7,040 nucleotides of DNA, from contig WQXX01000054.1 in assembly GCA_009781535.1 (NCBI GenBank), positions 1-7,040 of the forward strand. The letters run 5' to 3'. The number at the start of each line of letters is the position of its first letter. The stretch's first letter is position 1. The notes beneath the pieces are model-generated. The model saw nothing but the letters and a program-made list of their open reading frames with translations. It was not told the DNA's origin and did no database searches. Shown here piece by piece: positions 1 through 6,381 of this stretch. The DNA comes from Coriobacteriia bacterium (GTDB lineage: Bacteria; Actinomycetota; Coriobacteriia; Coriobacteriales; UBA8131). The position numbers and the translations under genes were made by a program.

Positions 1-210
1 CCAAGCCTCACCGGAATGACGCGTGCGCAGGCTACCAGTGCGCTGACAGCTCAGGGGCTCGTGCTCAGTTATGCTGGAACACCGGACGATACGCTTAAAA
101 TCGTCAGCCAGAATCCTGCATCTGGCACTATGGTTGAGAAAGGCACAACGGTTACGGTAGTCTTCGAGACGCCACCACCTCCGCCACCTCCGCCACCGAC
201 TGATCCATAG
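1..210 (+). CDS. PASTA-domain protein, C-terminal fragment (probably Ser/Thr kinase of PknB/StkP type)
   Basis: The gene enters from the left edge, so its start and most of its length are missing. The visible 69 residues open with PSLTGMT and contain the PASTA pattern of a Pro-x-Leu-x-Gly-Met start, an Ala-rich helix (RAQATSALTAQG) and a closing strand pair around SQNPASGTMVEKGTTVTV. PASTA repeats lie outside the cell and bind muropeptides or peptidoglycan. They occur at the C-terminus of PknB/StkP-type serine/threonine kinases and in some class B penicillin-binding proteins. After the PASTA unit comes a run of nine prolines (codons 172-198), then Thr-Asp-Pro and a TAG stop. No kinase or transpeptidase domain is visible, so the kinase assignment is an inference from family habit. 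The PASTA call itself is firm. A strong terminator follows 30 bp after the stop, so this is the end of its transcription unit. Confidence 0.85.
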   Translation, partial: PSLTGMTRAQATSALTAQGLVLSYAGTPDDTLKIVSQNPASGTMVEKGTTVTVVFETPPPPPPPPPTDP

Positions 211-240
211 GTTTACCTGTACTAAAACAGTAACTTTATC

Positions 241-280
241 AAACACGGGCGCGCCCAAGGCGCGCCCGTGTTTTTATTTG
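241..280 (+). terminator. Strong rho-independent terminator after the PASTA gene
   Basis: A perfect 15-bp stem pairs 241-255 with 259-273 around a three-base CAA loop. Its core is GC-only (GGGCGCGCC). A T-rich tract (271-275, then ATTTG) follows at once. The position just after the PASTA stop fits + strand termination and insulates the iron-sulfur locus from upstream transcription. Confidence 0.95.
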
Positions 281-305
281 TACCGTTCGACGTATCAATT
301 CAATA

Positions 306-356
306 AATTCCCACCATTCTACTAGGAATTCAACACAGAATATCGTACACTATGAT
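306..356 (+). promoter_or_regulatory. Possible promoter with an Rrf2/IscR-like dyad upstream of the cysteine desulfurase
   Basis: AATTCC (306-311) and GGAATT (325-330) form an inverted repeat with a 13-base centre, 25 bp in total. Compared with the E. coli IscR type 2 consensus as I recall it, the outer A, CC, GG and T positions agree and the inner A, T and A do not (six of nine). The dyad ends on a weak -35-like TTCAAC (329-334), followed after 16 bases by a -10-like TATGAT (351-356). The arrangement would suit control by the Rrf2 protein encoded downstream. The -35 is poor and the dyad arms are short, so this is tentative. Confidence 0.35.
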
Positions 357-388
357 CGTTCAGGGAGACGACGATTAGGACGTGATTC

Positions 389-428
389 TGGATTGCCACG
401 ACCTGCTGGCACAGGTCTCGCAATGACG
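389..428 (+). repeat. 40-bp palindromic dispersed repeat, copy 1
   Basis: The element begins TGGATTGCCACG and ends CGCAATGACG. Inside is a hairpin, GACCTG with CAGGTC, around a six-base loop. It has the same ends and length as the copies at 432-471 and 3032-3071. The ends match a type of repeat seen scattered between genes in many bacterial genomes (GTCATTGCGAG...GGCAATCC when read on the other strand). It lies in the leader of the cysteine desulfurase gene. Confidence 0.85.
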
Positions 429-431
429 TGA

Positions 432-471
432 TGGATTGCCACGACCTGCTGACGCAGGCCTCGCAATGACG
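432..471 (+). repeat. 40-bp palindromic dispersed repeat, copy 2 (tandem to copy 1)
   Basis: It has the same ends as copy 1 and starts 43 bp after it, with three bases (TGA) between the two. The hairpin is CCTG with CAGG around CTGACG, flanked by one mismatch. The in-frame ATG at 436 lies inside this repeat, which argues against it as the start of the desulfurase gene. Confidence 0.85.
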
Positions 472-513
472 AATAAATCGGCACTTCCTGTAGCACCGGA
501 GAAAGAAGAAGCA

Positions 514-1734
514 ATGACCAGACAGATATATCTCGACAACGCGGCAACCACAAAGGTGTTGCCTGCCGTTGTCTATGAGATGCTCCCCTATTACACCGAA
601 GGGTATGGCAACCCTTCATCCTTGTACACGTTCGGACAGCAGGCACGTACGGCGCTTACCAATGCCCGGGAACGTATCGCCAGACACCTCAACGCCCGTG
701 AGCAGGATCTGTACTTTACCAGCGGCGGAACGGAAAGCGATAACTGGGCGCTCAAAGAGACAGCGTTCGCATACGCGGATAAGGGCAAACACATCATCAC
801 CAGCGCAATCGAACACCATGCGATCACCCACTCCTGCGAATGGCTTAAAAAACACGGCTTTGAGATTACCTATCTTAAGGTTGATGAGTTTGGGTTAATC
901 GATCCGGCAGTCTTTGAGGCGGCTATCCGCCCTGACACCACCCTGGCAAGCATCATCTTCGCGAATAACGAGATAGGCACCATCCAACCTATCAAGGAGC
1001 TTGCCGCCATCGCACATGCACATGGTCTGGTCTTCCATACCGACGCCGTCCAGGCGCTTGCCAACGTCCGCATCGACGTTGCTGATCTTGACGTCGACAT
1101 GCTGAGCGCTTCTGCGCATAAGTTCCACGGGCCGAAGGGAATCGGATTCCTCTATATCAGGAAAGGTATCAAGACCCGCTCGTTTATGGACGGCGGAGCC
1201 CAGGAGCGCAAGCGGCGCGCTGGCACTGAAAATGTACCGAGTATCATGGGAATGGCTAAGGCGCTGGACATCTGCATGGATTTGTTCGATGAGCGCATGG
1301 AGCTGGAGACGCGCTTGCGCGAGCTGCTCATCAACCGCATATTGGCAGAAGTCCCCTACTCACGACTCAACGGCCATCGTAGCGAGCGCCTGCCAGGTAA
1401 TACGAACTTCAGCTTTGAATTTGTCGAAGGCGAGTCCCTTCTGTTGACTCTTGAGCAGAAGGGAATCCTTGCCTCAAGCGGTTCTGCGTGCGCTTCTGGC
1501 TCGCTTGACCCCAGCCACGTCCTATTAGCTATCGGCTTGCCTCACGAGATCGCACATGGCTCGCTGCGATTGACTATCGGCGAGGACATCACCACCGATG
1601 ATATCAACTTTACCGTTGATACCATCAAAGAAGTCGTCAGCCGCTTGCGTGCCATGAGTCCTTTGTATGAGGACTTCATCGCTGGCAAGAAACCTGTAAG
1701 CGCAGTATCGCACGCACATACCCTCGAACACTGA
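514..1734 (+). CDS. iscS: Cysteine desulfurase, NifS/IscS family (group I)
   Basis: This PLP enzyme converts L-cysteine to alanine and carries the sulfur as a persulfide for iron-sulfur cluster assembly and probably tRNA thiolation in the cytoplasm. Starting at ATG 514 the protein has 406 residues, normal for the family, and opens MTRQIYLDNAATT as usual. Landmarks are the phosphate-binding loop SGGTESDN (70-77), the His pair at 101-102, ANNEIGTIQP (150-159), HTDAVQ with Asp177 and Gln180, the Schiff-base Lys203 in SAHKFHGPKG, and the catalytic Cys326 in SSGSACASGS. The Cys loop and the following LDPSHVLLAIGL place it in the IscS/NifS group rather than the SufS group. An in-frame ATG at 436 would add 26 residues, but it sits in a repeat and the extra residues do not resemble the family. 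A purine-rich GGAGAAAGAAGAAG (498-511) precedes ATG 514. The scaffold gene follows. The symbol iscS is by similarity; nifS would be equally fair. Confidence 0.95.
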   Translation: MTRQIYLDNAATTKVLPAVVYEMLPYYTEGYGNPSSLYTFGQQARTALTNARERIARHLNAREQDLYFTSGGTESDNWALKETAFAYADKGKHIITSAIEHHAITHSCEWLKKHGFEITYLKVDEFGLIDPAVFEAAIRPDTTLASIIFANNEIGTIQPIKELAAIAHAHGLVFHTDAVQALANVRIDVADLDVDMLSASAHKFHGPKGIGFLYIRKGIKTRSFMDGGAQERKRRAGTENVPSIMGMAKALDICMDLFDERMELETRLRELLINRILAEVPYSRLNGHRSERLPGNTNFSFEFVEGESLLLTLEQKGILASSGSACASGSLDPSHVLLAIGLPHEIAHGSLRLTIGEDITTDDINFTVDTIKEVVSRLRAMSPLYEDFIAGKKPVSAVSHAHTLEH

Positions 1735-1748
1735 CCTGACCTTTAGCA

Positions 1749-1785
1749 CGTCATTGCGAGCACCAGCAAGGTGCGTGGCAATCCA
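1749..1785 (-). repeat. Dispersed palindromic repeat, copy 3 (inverted, 37 bp)
   Basis: On the + strand it starts CGTCATTGCGAG and ends GTGGCAATCCA, so it is the reverse of copies 1 and 2. The hairpin is GCACC with GGTGC around AGCAA. The stem sequence differs from the other copies but the pairing is intact. It lies 14 bp after the desulfurase stop, within the gap before the scaffold gene. Confidence 0.8.
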
Positions 1786-1788
1786 GCC

Positions 1789-1831
1789 CGTCATTGCGAG
1801 AAGCGAACGAAGTGAGCGACGTGGCAATCCA
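1789..1831 (-). repeat. Dispersed palindromic repeat, copy 4 (inverted, 43 bp)
   Basis: It has the same terminal blocks as copy 3 (CGTCATTGCGAG and GTGGCAATCCA) and begins three bases after it. The centre, AAGCGAACGAAGTGAGCGAC, has only weak internal pairing, unlike the other copies. Copies 3 and 4 form a tandem pair on this side of the gene, as copies 1 and 2 do upstream of it. Confidence 0.8.
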
Positions 1832-1900
1832 CTTGAGTGTCAGCAAGATGAGAGAACATGAACGAGAAAGCACTAACCGATCTTTATAAGGAGTACACAA

Positions 1901-2341
1901 ATGCCCTACAGCGAAAAAGTAATGGATCATTTCACTAACCCACGTAACATGGGCGAGCTTACCTGCCCCAGCGGTGTGGGCACCGTCGGCAATGCCCAAT
2001 GTGGCGATATTATGCGCGTGTATCTCGATATCGATGAAGCAGGCGTCATCCGTGACGTCAAGTTCAAGACCTTCGGTTGCGCCGCCGCAGTCGCTACAAG
2101 CAGCATGGCAACCGAACTCGTTAAAGGCAAGACCATCCATGAAGCACTGCGGATCACGAACAAGGCGGTTTGCGAGGCGCTTGATGGGCTACCGCCTATC
2201 AAGATCCATTGTTCGCTACTTGCTGAAGAAGCCATCCACGCAGCTTTATGGGATTACGCCGAGAAGCACAACATCACTATCGAAGGGCTTTCAAAACCGA
2301 AAAGCGACATACATGAAGAAGAGGAGGATGAGGAGTACTAG
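1901..2341 (+). CDS. iscU: Iron-sulfur cluster assembly scaffold, IscU/NifU N-terminal type
   Basis: This is the cytoplasmic scaffold on which [2Fe-2S] clusters are built from sulfur delivered by the desulfurase encoded just upstream. The 146-residue protein holds one IscU-like domain. The three cluster cysteines are Cys34 (NAQCGD), Cys60 (KTFGCAAAVATSS) and Cys104 (KIHCSLLAEEAI). The usual Asp36 and His103 are also present, so the active site looks complete. The start MPYSEKVMDHFTNPRNMG is the standard family opening. A good ribosome site, AAGGAG (1888-1893), lies seven bases before the ATG. The C-terminus runs about 20 residues past the core and ends in a strongly acidic tail, HEEEEDEEY. 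There is no NifU C-terminal (Nfu) domain. The gene lies 166 bp after the desulfurase, with two repeats in the gap, and 59 bp before the regulator. Cotranscription of the three is likely but not proven. Confidence 0.95.
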   Translation: MPYSEKVMDHFTNPRNMGELTCPSGVGTVGNAQCGDIMRVYLDIDEAGVIRDVKFKTFGCAAAVATSSMATELVKGKTIHEALRITNKAVCEALDGLPPIKIHCSLLAEEAIHAALWDYAEKHNITIEGLSKPKSDIHEEEEDEEY

Positions 2342-2400
2342 ATCACATCAGCCGGCTCTACCCATTCCTGTTAACTCACTCATACCTTGAAAGAAGCTTT

Positions 2401-2832
2401 ATGAAAACGAGCTCAAAAGCACGTTATGCTCTCTATCTTGTCGTTGATATCGCCCGTTTCCAGGCAAACGGCGCTGTTTCTATTCGTGAGATCGCCGAAC
2501 GTCAGGGCATCTCAATCAAATACCTCGAGCAAATCGCAACCGAACTCAGCAAATCCGGCTTTCTGCAGAGTGTGCGCGGTGCGCAAGGAGGCTACCGCTT
2601 AGCTCGCCCTGCAGCAGAGATAAGCGCAGGGGATATCATGCGCACAGCCGAAGGTGGCTTTTTGCCGGTATCCTGCCTTGATACAGATCCTACCGCGCAC
2701 AACGGCTGCCCTCGACAAGGCCAATGTGGGTCGACGGCATTGTTCTGGGCAGGGCTTAGAGGCGCTATCGACACCTATATCGACGGCGTCTCTATCGAGC
2801 AGCTGGCTGGCAAAGACACATCTTGCGGCTAA
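2401..2832 (+). CDS. iscR: Rrf2-family regulator, IscR-like, probably binds an iron-sulfur cluster
   Basis: This is a DNA-binding regulator expected to sense iron-sulfur cluster status and control the adjacent assembly genes. The 143 residues open MKTSSKARYALYLVVDIA, typical of Rrf2 proteins. The winged helix-turn-helix spans about residues 26-50 (SIREIAERQGISIKYLEQ), with the wing at 58-70 (VRGAQGGYRLARP). Cys92, Cys103 and Cys109 lie in the cluster-binding loop, and a further Cys142 is next to the end. In E. coli IscR the spacing is Cys92, Cys98, Cys104 with His107 as fourth ligand. Here the first gap is longer and the residue at the His107 position is Thr112. The ribosome site is weak (GAAAGAAG, 2389-2396). 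The gene is last in the locus, whereas iscR usually comes first. It could be another cysteine-bearing Rrf2 regulator rather than a strict IscR, and the target is inferred from position. Confidence 0.85.
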   Translation: MKTSSKARYALYLVVDIARFQANGAVSIREIAERQGISIKYLEQIATELSKSGFLQSVRGAQGGYRLARPAAEISAGDIMRTAEGGFLPVSCLDTDPTAHNGCPRQGQCGSTALFWAGLRGAIDTYIDGVSIEQLAGKDTSCG

Positions 2833-2853
2833 GACCGCAACGACGGACAAAAG

Positions 2854-2942
2854 GGATTACCGCGACCTGTTTTCTGTCGGACACACGCAAGCAGCCTAAC
2901 AGTCTACCACTAGGCCCCAGATCAGGTCTGGGGCGACATCTT
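2854..2942 (+). repeat. 89-bp tandem repeat, unit A
   Basis: It begins 22 bp after the regulator stop. Unit A starts GGATTACCGCGACCTG, a diverged version of the opening of the 40-bp repeat, and contains a second hairpin, GCCCCAGA with TCTGGGGC around a five-base loop. Apart from a block around positions 46-54 of the unit and the last bases, it matches unit B exactly. Confidence 0.85.
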
Positions 2943-3032
2943 GGATTACCGCGACCTGTTTTCTGTCGGACACACGCAAGCAGCCTATAGCTCACCCACT
3001 AGGCCCCAGATCAGGTCTGGGGCGACATCAAT
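2943..3032 (+). repeat. 90-bp tandem repeat, unit B
   Basis: This is the second unit of the duplication, directly abutting unit A. The first 45 bases are identical to unit A, a stretch of about nine bases differs without a length change, and the rest agrees until the junction with the next element. The near identity points to a recent duplication or to an element that moves as a block. No open reading frame of note lies in it. Confidence 0.85.
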
Positions 3033-3071
3033 GGATTGCCAAGACCCGCTTTCGCGGGTCTTGCAGTGACG
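3032..3071 (+). repeat. 40-bp palindromic dispersed repeat, copy 5, with a strong hairpin
   Basis: It has the same 40-bp length and end blocks (TGGATTGCCA, TGCAGTGACG) as copies 1 and 2. The stem pairs AAGACCCGC (3041-3049) with GCGGGTCTT (3054-3062) around TTTC, nine perfect pairs. It lies between the convergent regulator and ABC transporter genes, 19 bp from the ABC stop codon. It may help stop transcription from either side, although it has no proper T-run. Confidence 0.85.
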
Positions 3072-3089
3072 CGAAGCTAATCTATCATT

Positions 3090-6000
3090 TTATTCGCTTC
3101 TCAGTGCCTCCACTGGATCTTTGCGCGAGGCAGAGGACGCAGGAATCAAGCCGGCAATAAACGAGAGGAACATGCTTACGGCTATGAGGAGTGCGCCTGC
3201 CTGCCAGGGAAGCAGGGCGACATTCGGCACACCAAAATTATTGTAGATGATGATATTAGCCGGTACGCATAGTATCAAGGTGATGATGATGCCAATCACT
3301 CCGGCAACAAAGCCCACGATGAGCGTCTCGGCATTAAAGACGTTCCTGATATCGCCCTTGCTTGCGCCGATGGAACGCAGGATACCGATCTCTTTCTTGC
3401 GCTCAAGTACCGAGATATAGGTGATGATGCCTATCATGATCGACGACACCACCAATGAGATGGCGACAAAGGCCACCAGCACATAGCTCACCATATTCAC
3501 GATATCGGTAACCGAAGACATGAGAACGCCGACAAGGTCGTTATAGATGATCACAAGGTCGTCCTTGCCTTCGCTTTGCATGCGCCTGTTGTAGTCGTCG
3601 AGAATCTGGATGACATATTCCTTGCTTTGGAAATCCTTGGGATAGATACGGATGGTCGTGGGGTTGTCGAATTCCGCATACCCAAAGGTCCTCAAATTGC
3701 TGTCAAAGGTCTTCTCTTCAGCCGTCATGAAACTCATCATGAGCTCCTGGAGCTCTTTTTCATCAAAATCGAAGTTGAACGCCTTGGCAAAAGCGCTCTC
3801 ATCAACGCCGAACGCATTTGCCAAACCAGCGGTCAGCTGATTCATCGCAGACGTCATCGCCCAGCTGATCTGGTCTTGAATCGTCTGCGCCATGACGTAG
3901 ATATACATCTGCATCGTCCGCATCATATAATCCTGGAAGGCATCCTGCAGCTGCTCGGTCATCTTCTCAACAGAGAACAGTTCGGTAAGCCCTTCAGCGA
4001 GAAATTCCTGCGTCTCTGGCTCCGCCAGGTAGGCGGCGAATGCCTCTGCGATCTCTACGGGGCTGAAGGTGGGGCTGCCGCCTGTATACTCATAGTAGTA
4101 ATTGATAAAAGCATCCAGGATCTCGCCGATCAGCTCGTCGACGTCGTCTTGCTCGACGCTGATATCGATCTGCCCGAGCAAGGCTCCAAAGTCAAACGGT
4201 GGTGGGGTAATCGTCATCACCGCATCGAAGTTCAGATTTGAAAAGCCGGACATGTCGATCTGCAAGGCGCTTGTATCAAAGGTAAAGGCAGCCGTGATTG
4301 CCTCTCCATCGATGGAAAACATCGAGGAAAAGTCCAGTGAGTTGCGGTCGGACTCTTCTCTTTCCTCGGCAAATGAGCGACCGGTTAAGACGTTGATCTC
4401 GGGGTTGGCAAGCTGATCCTTCACGATCTTTATCTTGGCTGCCTCTTCGATCAAATGGATCTGCAAGTCGGCGAGGTAGCACACGCCCGGCGAAAGCGTA
4501 AAGACCGAAGTATCAGGCTTTAAGGCGACAATGCCAACGATACGCAGATCAGAACCGCGCGCGATGAGCCCTTTCATGAACTCCACGTCGTCTGATTTAT
4601 TCATCCAAACTTCGAATTGCTCGTCATATACATACATGTCGGCAACGTTGACCAGTTTAAACGTGACGGCCATGATCTCCTCATAAGAGAACTCCAGCCG
4701 TTCCTCTGGTGGCGTGATGGTCTCGTTCTTGGCAACCTGGTTGACAATGTCGTCCAACTCCCGGGGGTCACGAAGCCCCATCGCATAGAGGGTATAGTCG
4801 TCGATACCACCCTCGTAGTTTAATACGAGGATACACTCATCCCACTTGTCAGGCCACCGGCCGGCAAGAAGATCGTACTGGGTCTCCAGAAGGGGCTTGT
4901 TGTTGAGCATTTCATGGAAGATGTTCGAGTTGCCACCGCTGGTCATCATGGAGGCATATCCGCGCGCCGCGCCGCTGAGGGCTCCACCGCTTGAAAGCGC
5001 ACTGAACGCGGCATTGGGGTTTACCCGCCAGACGCCATCCGAGGTATCAGGGTTAAAGATATACGGACGGACGCCATATGAGTATGAAATCATGTTCGTG
5101 TATTGCTCGATACCGCTCTGTCCGCTTTCGAGGAAGGCCTTAAGCGACGGCAGGTCATTCTTCTCGACACGTGTGAGGATATCCGACAAGGTCTTGGTCT
5201 CGATGACTTTACCGTCGTTGTCCCCGGTAGTATTCGAATTGCCTGAACCTCCAGGGTTCGCACCCATAAAAGACGCCATCATGGCTGTCATGTCGATGCC
5301 GGTGCTTTCGATGGAAAGCGGGTACATACTCAGCGTCTCTTCCTCGACGCTTTTAATGTAGTTGTTGACGCCATTTGCCAGTGCAAGAATGGCTGCAATA
5401 CCGACGATACCAATAGAGCCTGCAAAGGCGGTCATTATCGTGCGGCCCTTTTTAGTCATGAGGTTATTAAACGAAAGCGAGATGGCGGTAAAGAATGACA
5501 TCGCCGAACGACGGATGGCCTTTCCAGAAAGCTTCGCCTCCTCTTTTGTGGGTACGAACGGGTCGCTGTCATTGAGCACGCGACCGTCGAGCAGGTTTAC
5601 CACGCGTGTGGCATATTGATCTGCCAAATCAGGATTGTGGGTGACCATGATGACGAGCCGGTCTTTAGCGATGTCGGTTAATAGATCCATGATCTGGGTA
5701 CTGGTGGTGGTGTCAAGTGCGCCTGTTGGTTCGTCTGCGAGCAGGATCTCGGGATCGTTGATAAGGGCGCGTGCCACCGCAACACGCTGCATCTGCCCAC
5801 CGGAAAGCTGACTGGGTTTCTTATTGATATGATCGCCGAGACCAACTTGTATGAGCGCATCCTTTGCCCGTTGGCGACGTTCAGCGCGCGAGACGCCTGA
5901 AAGCGTCAGGGCAAGCTCAACATTGGAAAGCACCGTCTGGTGTGGAATGAGGTTATAGCTCTGGAATACAAAACCGATACGGTTGTTGCGGTAGGTGTCC

Positions 6001-6230
6001 CAATCCCGATTCTTGTACTTTTCGGTCTCTATGCCGTCGATGACGAGGTTTCCGGAATCATAACAATCCAAACCACCCACAATATTGAGCAGGGTTGTTT
6101 TGCCAGAACCCGACGGGCCAAGAATGGCAACGAACTCATTGTCTCTAAATGCTATGGAGACGTCGTCTAAGGCGACTTGAGTAAAGTCTGCTGTGGTGTA
6201 ACTTTTACGGATATCGAATAACTGGAGCAT
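3090..6230 (-). CDS. Large fused ABC exporter, ATPase plus FtsX/MacB-type permease, with a giant external domain
   Basis: One chain of 1046 residues carries both ATPase and permease. The ATPase spans about residues 1-225, with Walker A GPSGSGKTT (38-46), Q-loop Gln90, signature LSGGQ (142-146), Walker B ILLADEPTG with Asp166-Glu167, and switch His198. This is the LolD/MacB subgroup. A membrane segment at about 264-287 follows, then about 620 external residues. Three further membrane segments lie at about 913-940, 968-995 and 1009-1032. The last part is an FtsX domain, with ERKKEIGILRSIGASKGDI after the second segment and PASSASRKDPVEALRSE at the end. The family couples ATP use to movement of the outer domain, in peptide or antibiotic export, lipoprotein release or signalling. 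MacB has only about 650 residues, so the external part here is far larger. Residues 769-835 are rich in methionine. The ATG at 6230 is preceded by AGGGAAG. No partner gene is present. The substrate is unknown. Confidence 0.93.
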   Translation of the reverse strand: MLQLFDIRKSYTTADFTQVALDDVSIAFRDNEFVAILGPSGSGKTTLLNIVGGLDCYDSGNLVIDGIETEKYKNRDWDTYRNNRIGFVFQSYNLIPHQTVLSNVELALTLSGVSRAERRQRAKDALIQVGLGDHINKKPSQLSGGQMQRVAVARALINDPEILLADEPTGALDTTTSTQIMDLLTDIAKDRLVIMVTHNPDLADQYATRVVNLLDGRVLNDSDPFVPTKEEAKLSGKAIRRSAMSFFTAISLSFNNLMTKKGRTIMTAFAGSIGIVGIAAILALANGVNNYIKSVEEETLSMYPLSIESTGIDMTAMMASFMGANPGGSGNSNTTGDNDGKVIETKTLSDILTRVEKNDLPSLKAFLESGQSGIEQYTNMISYSYGVRPYIFNPDTSDGVWRVNPNAAFSALSSGGALSGAARGYASMMTSGGNSNIFHEMLNNKPLLETQYDLLAGRWPDKWDECILVLNYEGGIDDYTLYAMGLRDPRELDDIVNQVAKNETITPPEERLEFSYEEIMAVTFKLVNVADMYVYDEQFEVWMNKSDDVEFMKGLIARGSDLRIVGIVALKPDTSVFTLSPGVCYLADLQIHLIEEAAKIKIVKDQLANPEINVLTGRSFAEEREESDRNSLDFSSMFSIDGEAITAAFTFDTSALQIDMSGFSNLNFDAVMTITPPPFDFGALLGQIDISVEQDDVDELIGEILDAFINYYYEYTGGSPTFSPVEIAEAFAAYLAEPETQEFLAEGLTELFSVEKMTEQLQDAFQDYMMRTMQMYIYVMAQTIQDQISWAMTSAMNQLTAGLANAFGVDESAFAKAFNFDFDEKELQELMMSFMTAEEKTFDSNLRTFGYAEFDNPTTIRIYPKDFQSKEYVIQILDDYNRRMQSEGKDDLVIIYNDLVGVLMSSVTDIVNMVSYVLVAFVAISLVVSSIMIGIITYISVLERKKEIGILRSIGASKGDIRNVFNAETLIVGFVAGVIGIIITLILCVPANIIIYNNFGVPNVALLPWQAGALLIAVSMFLSFIAGLIPASSASRKDPVEALRSE

Positions 6231-6341
6231 GGCTCTTCCCTTTTTTCTGTGGCTATGATACTGGCTTATAGTACGCCATCTCTGTTTGCTTCCCCTGTCA
6301 CAAAACCGGTGGTTTTTAATTTGCCACCATTCTGTAATTGT

Positions 6342-6381
6342 GGTGTACTATTGTATTACATACTTAATACAATAGTACACC
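6342..6381. promoter_or_regulatory. Perfect 17-bp inverted repeat, probable repressor operator for the ABC transporter
   Basis: GGTGTACTATTGTATTA (6342-6358) is repeated exactly in reverse complement at 6365-6381, with six bases (CATACT) between. The whole is 40 bp and AT-rich with GGTGTAC ends. It covers the -10 region and predicted start of the ABC promoter, the normal place for a repressor site. The GTGTA...TACAC style resembles operators of GntR regulators of the YtrA type, which often control ABC transporters. This is recalled family knowledge, not a search. No such regulator gene is in the window. No T-run follows, so it is not a terminator. Confidence 0.75.

Noticed and set aside
389..471. 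Two direct repeats that might suggest a CRISPR array
   Set aside because: The copies are separated by only three bases, there are no spacers, and the same element recurs singly and inverted elsewhere.
436..513. An in-frame upstream ATG that would extend the cysteine desulfurase by 26 residues
   Set aside because: It lies inside a dispersed repeat, the extra residues do not resemble the family, and ATG 514 gives the canonical N-terminus with a purine-rich ribosome site.
1858..1938. A 26-codon ORF (MNEKALTDLYKEYTNALQ...) overlapping the start of the scaffold gene
   Set aside because: No clear ribosome site, no recognisable similarity, and it overlaps a well-supported start with its own AAGGAG. 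A leader peptide cannot be excluded but is not supported.
3576..4241. A 221-residue ORF on the + strand within the ABC transporter gene
   Set aside because: It is antisense to a gene with clear domains at both ends and shows no family signature. It is a codon-bias shadow, as is the 171-residue one at 4846-5361.
6308..6328. A GGTGG/CCACC hairpin in the ABC leader followed on the - strand by GGTTTTG, a possible attenuator
   Set aside because: Only five pairs with an eleven-base loop and a four-base T-run, and no alternative pairing partner was found.
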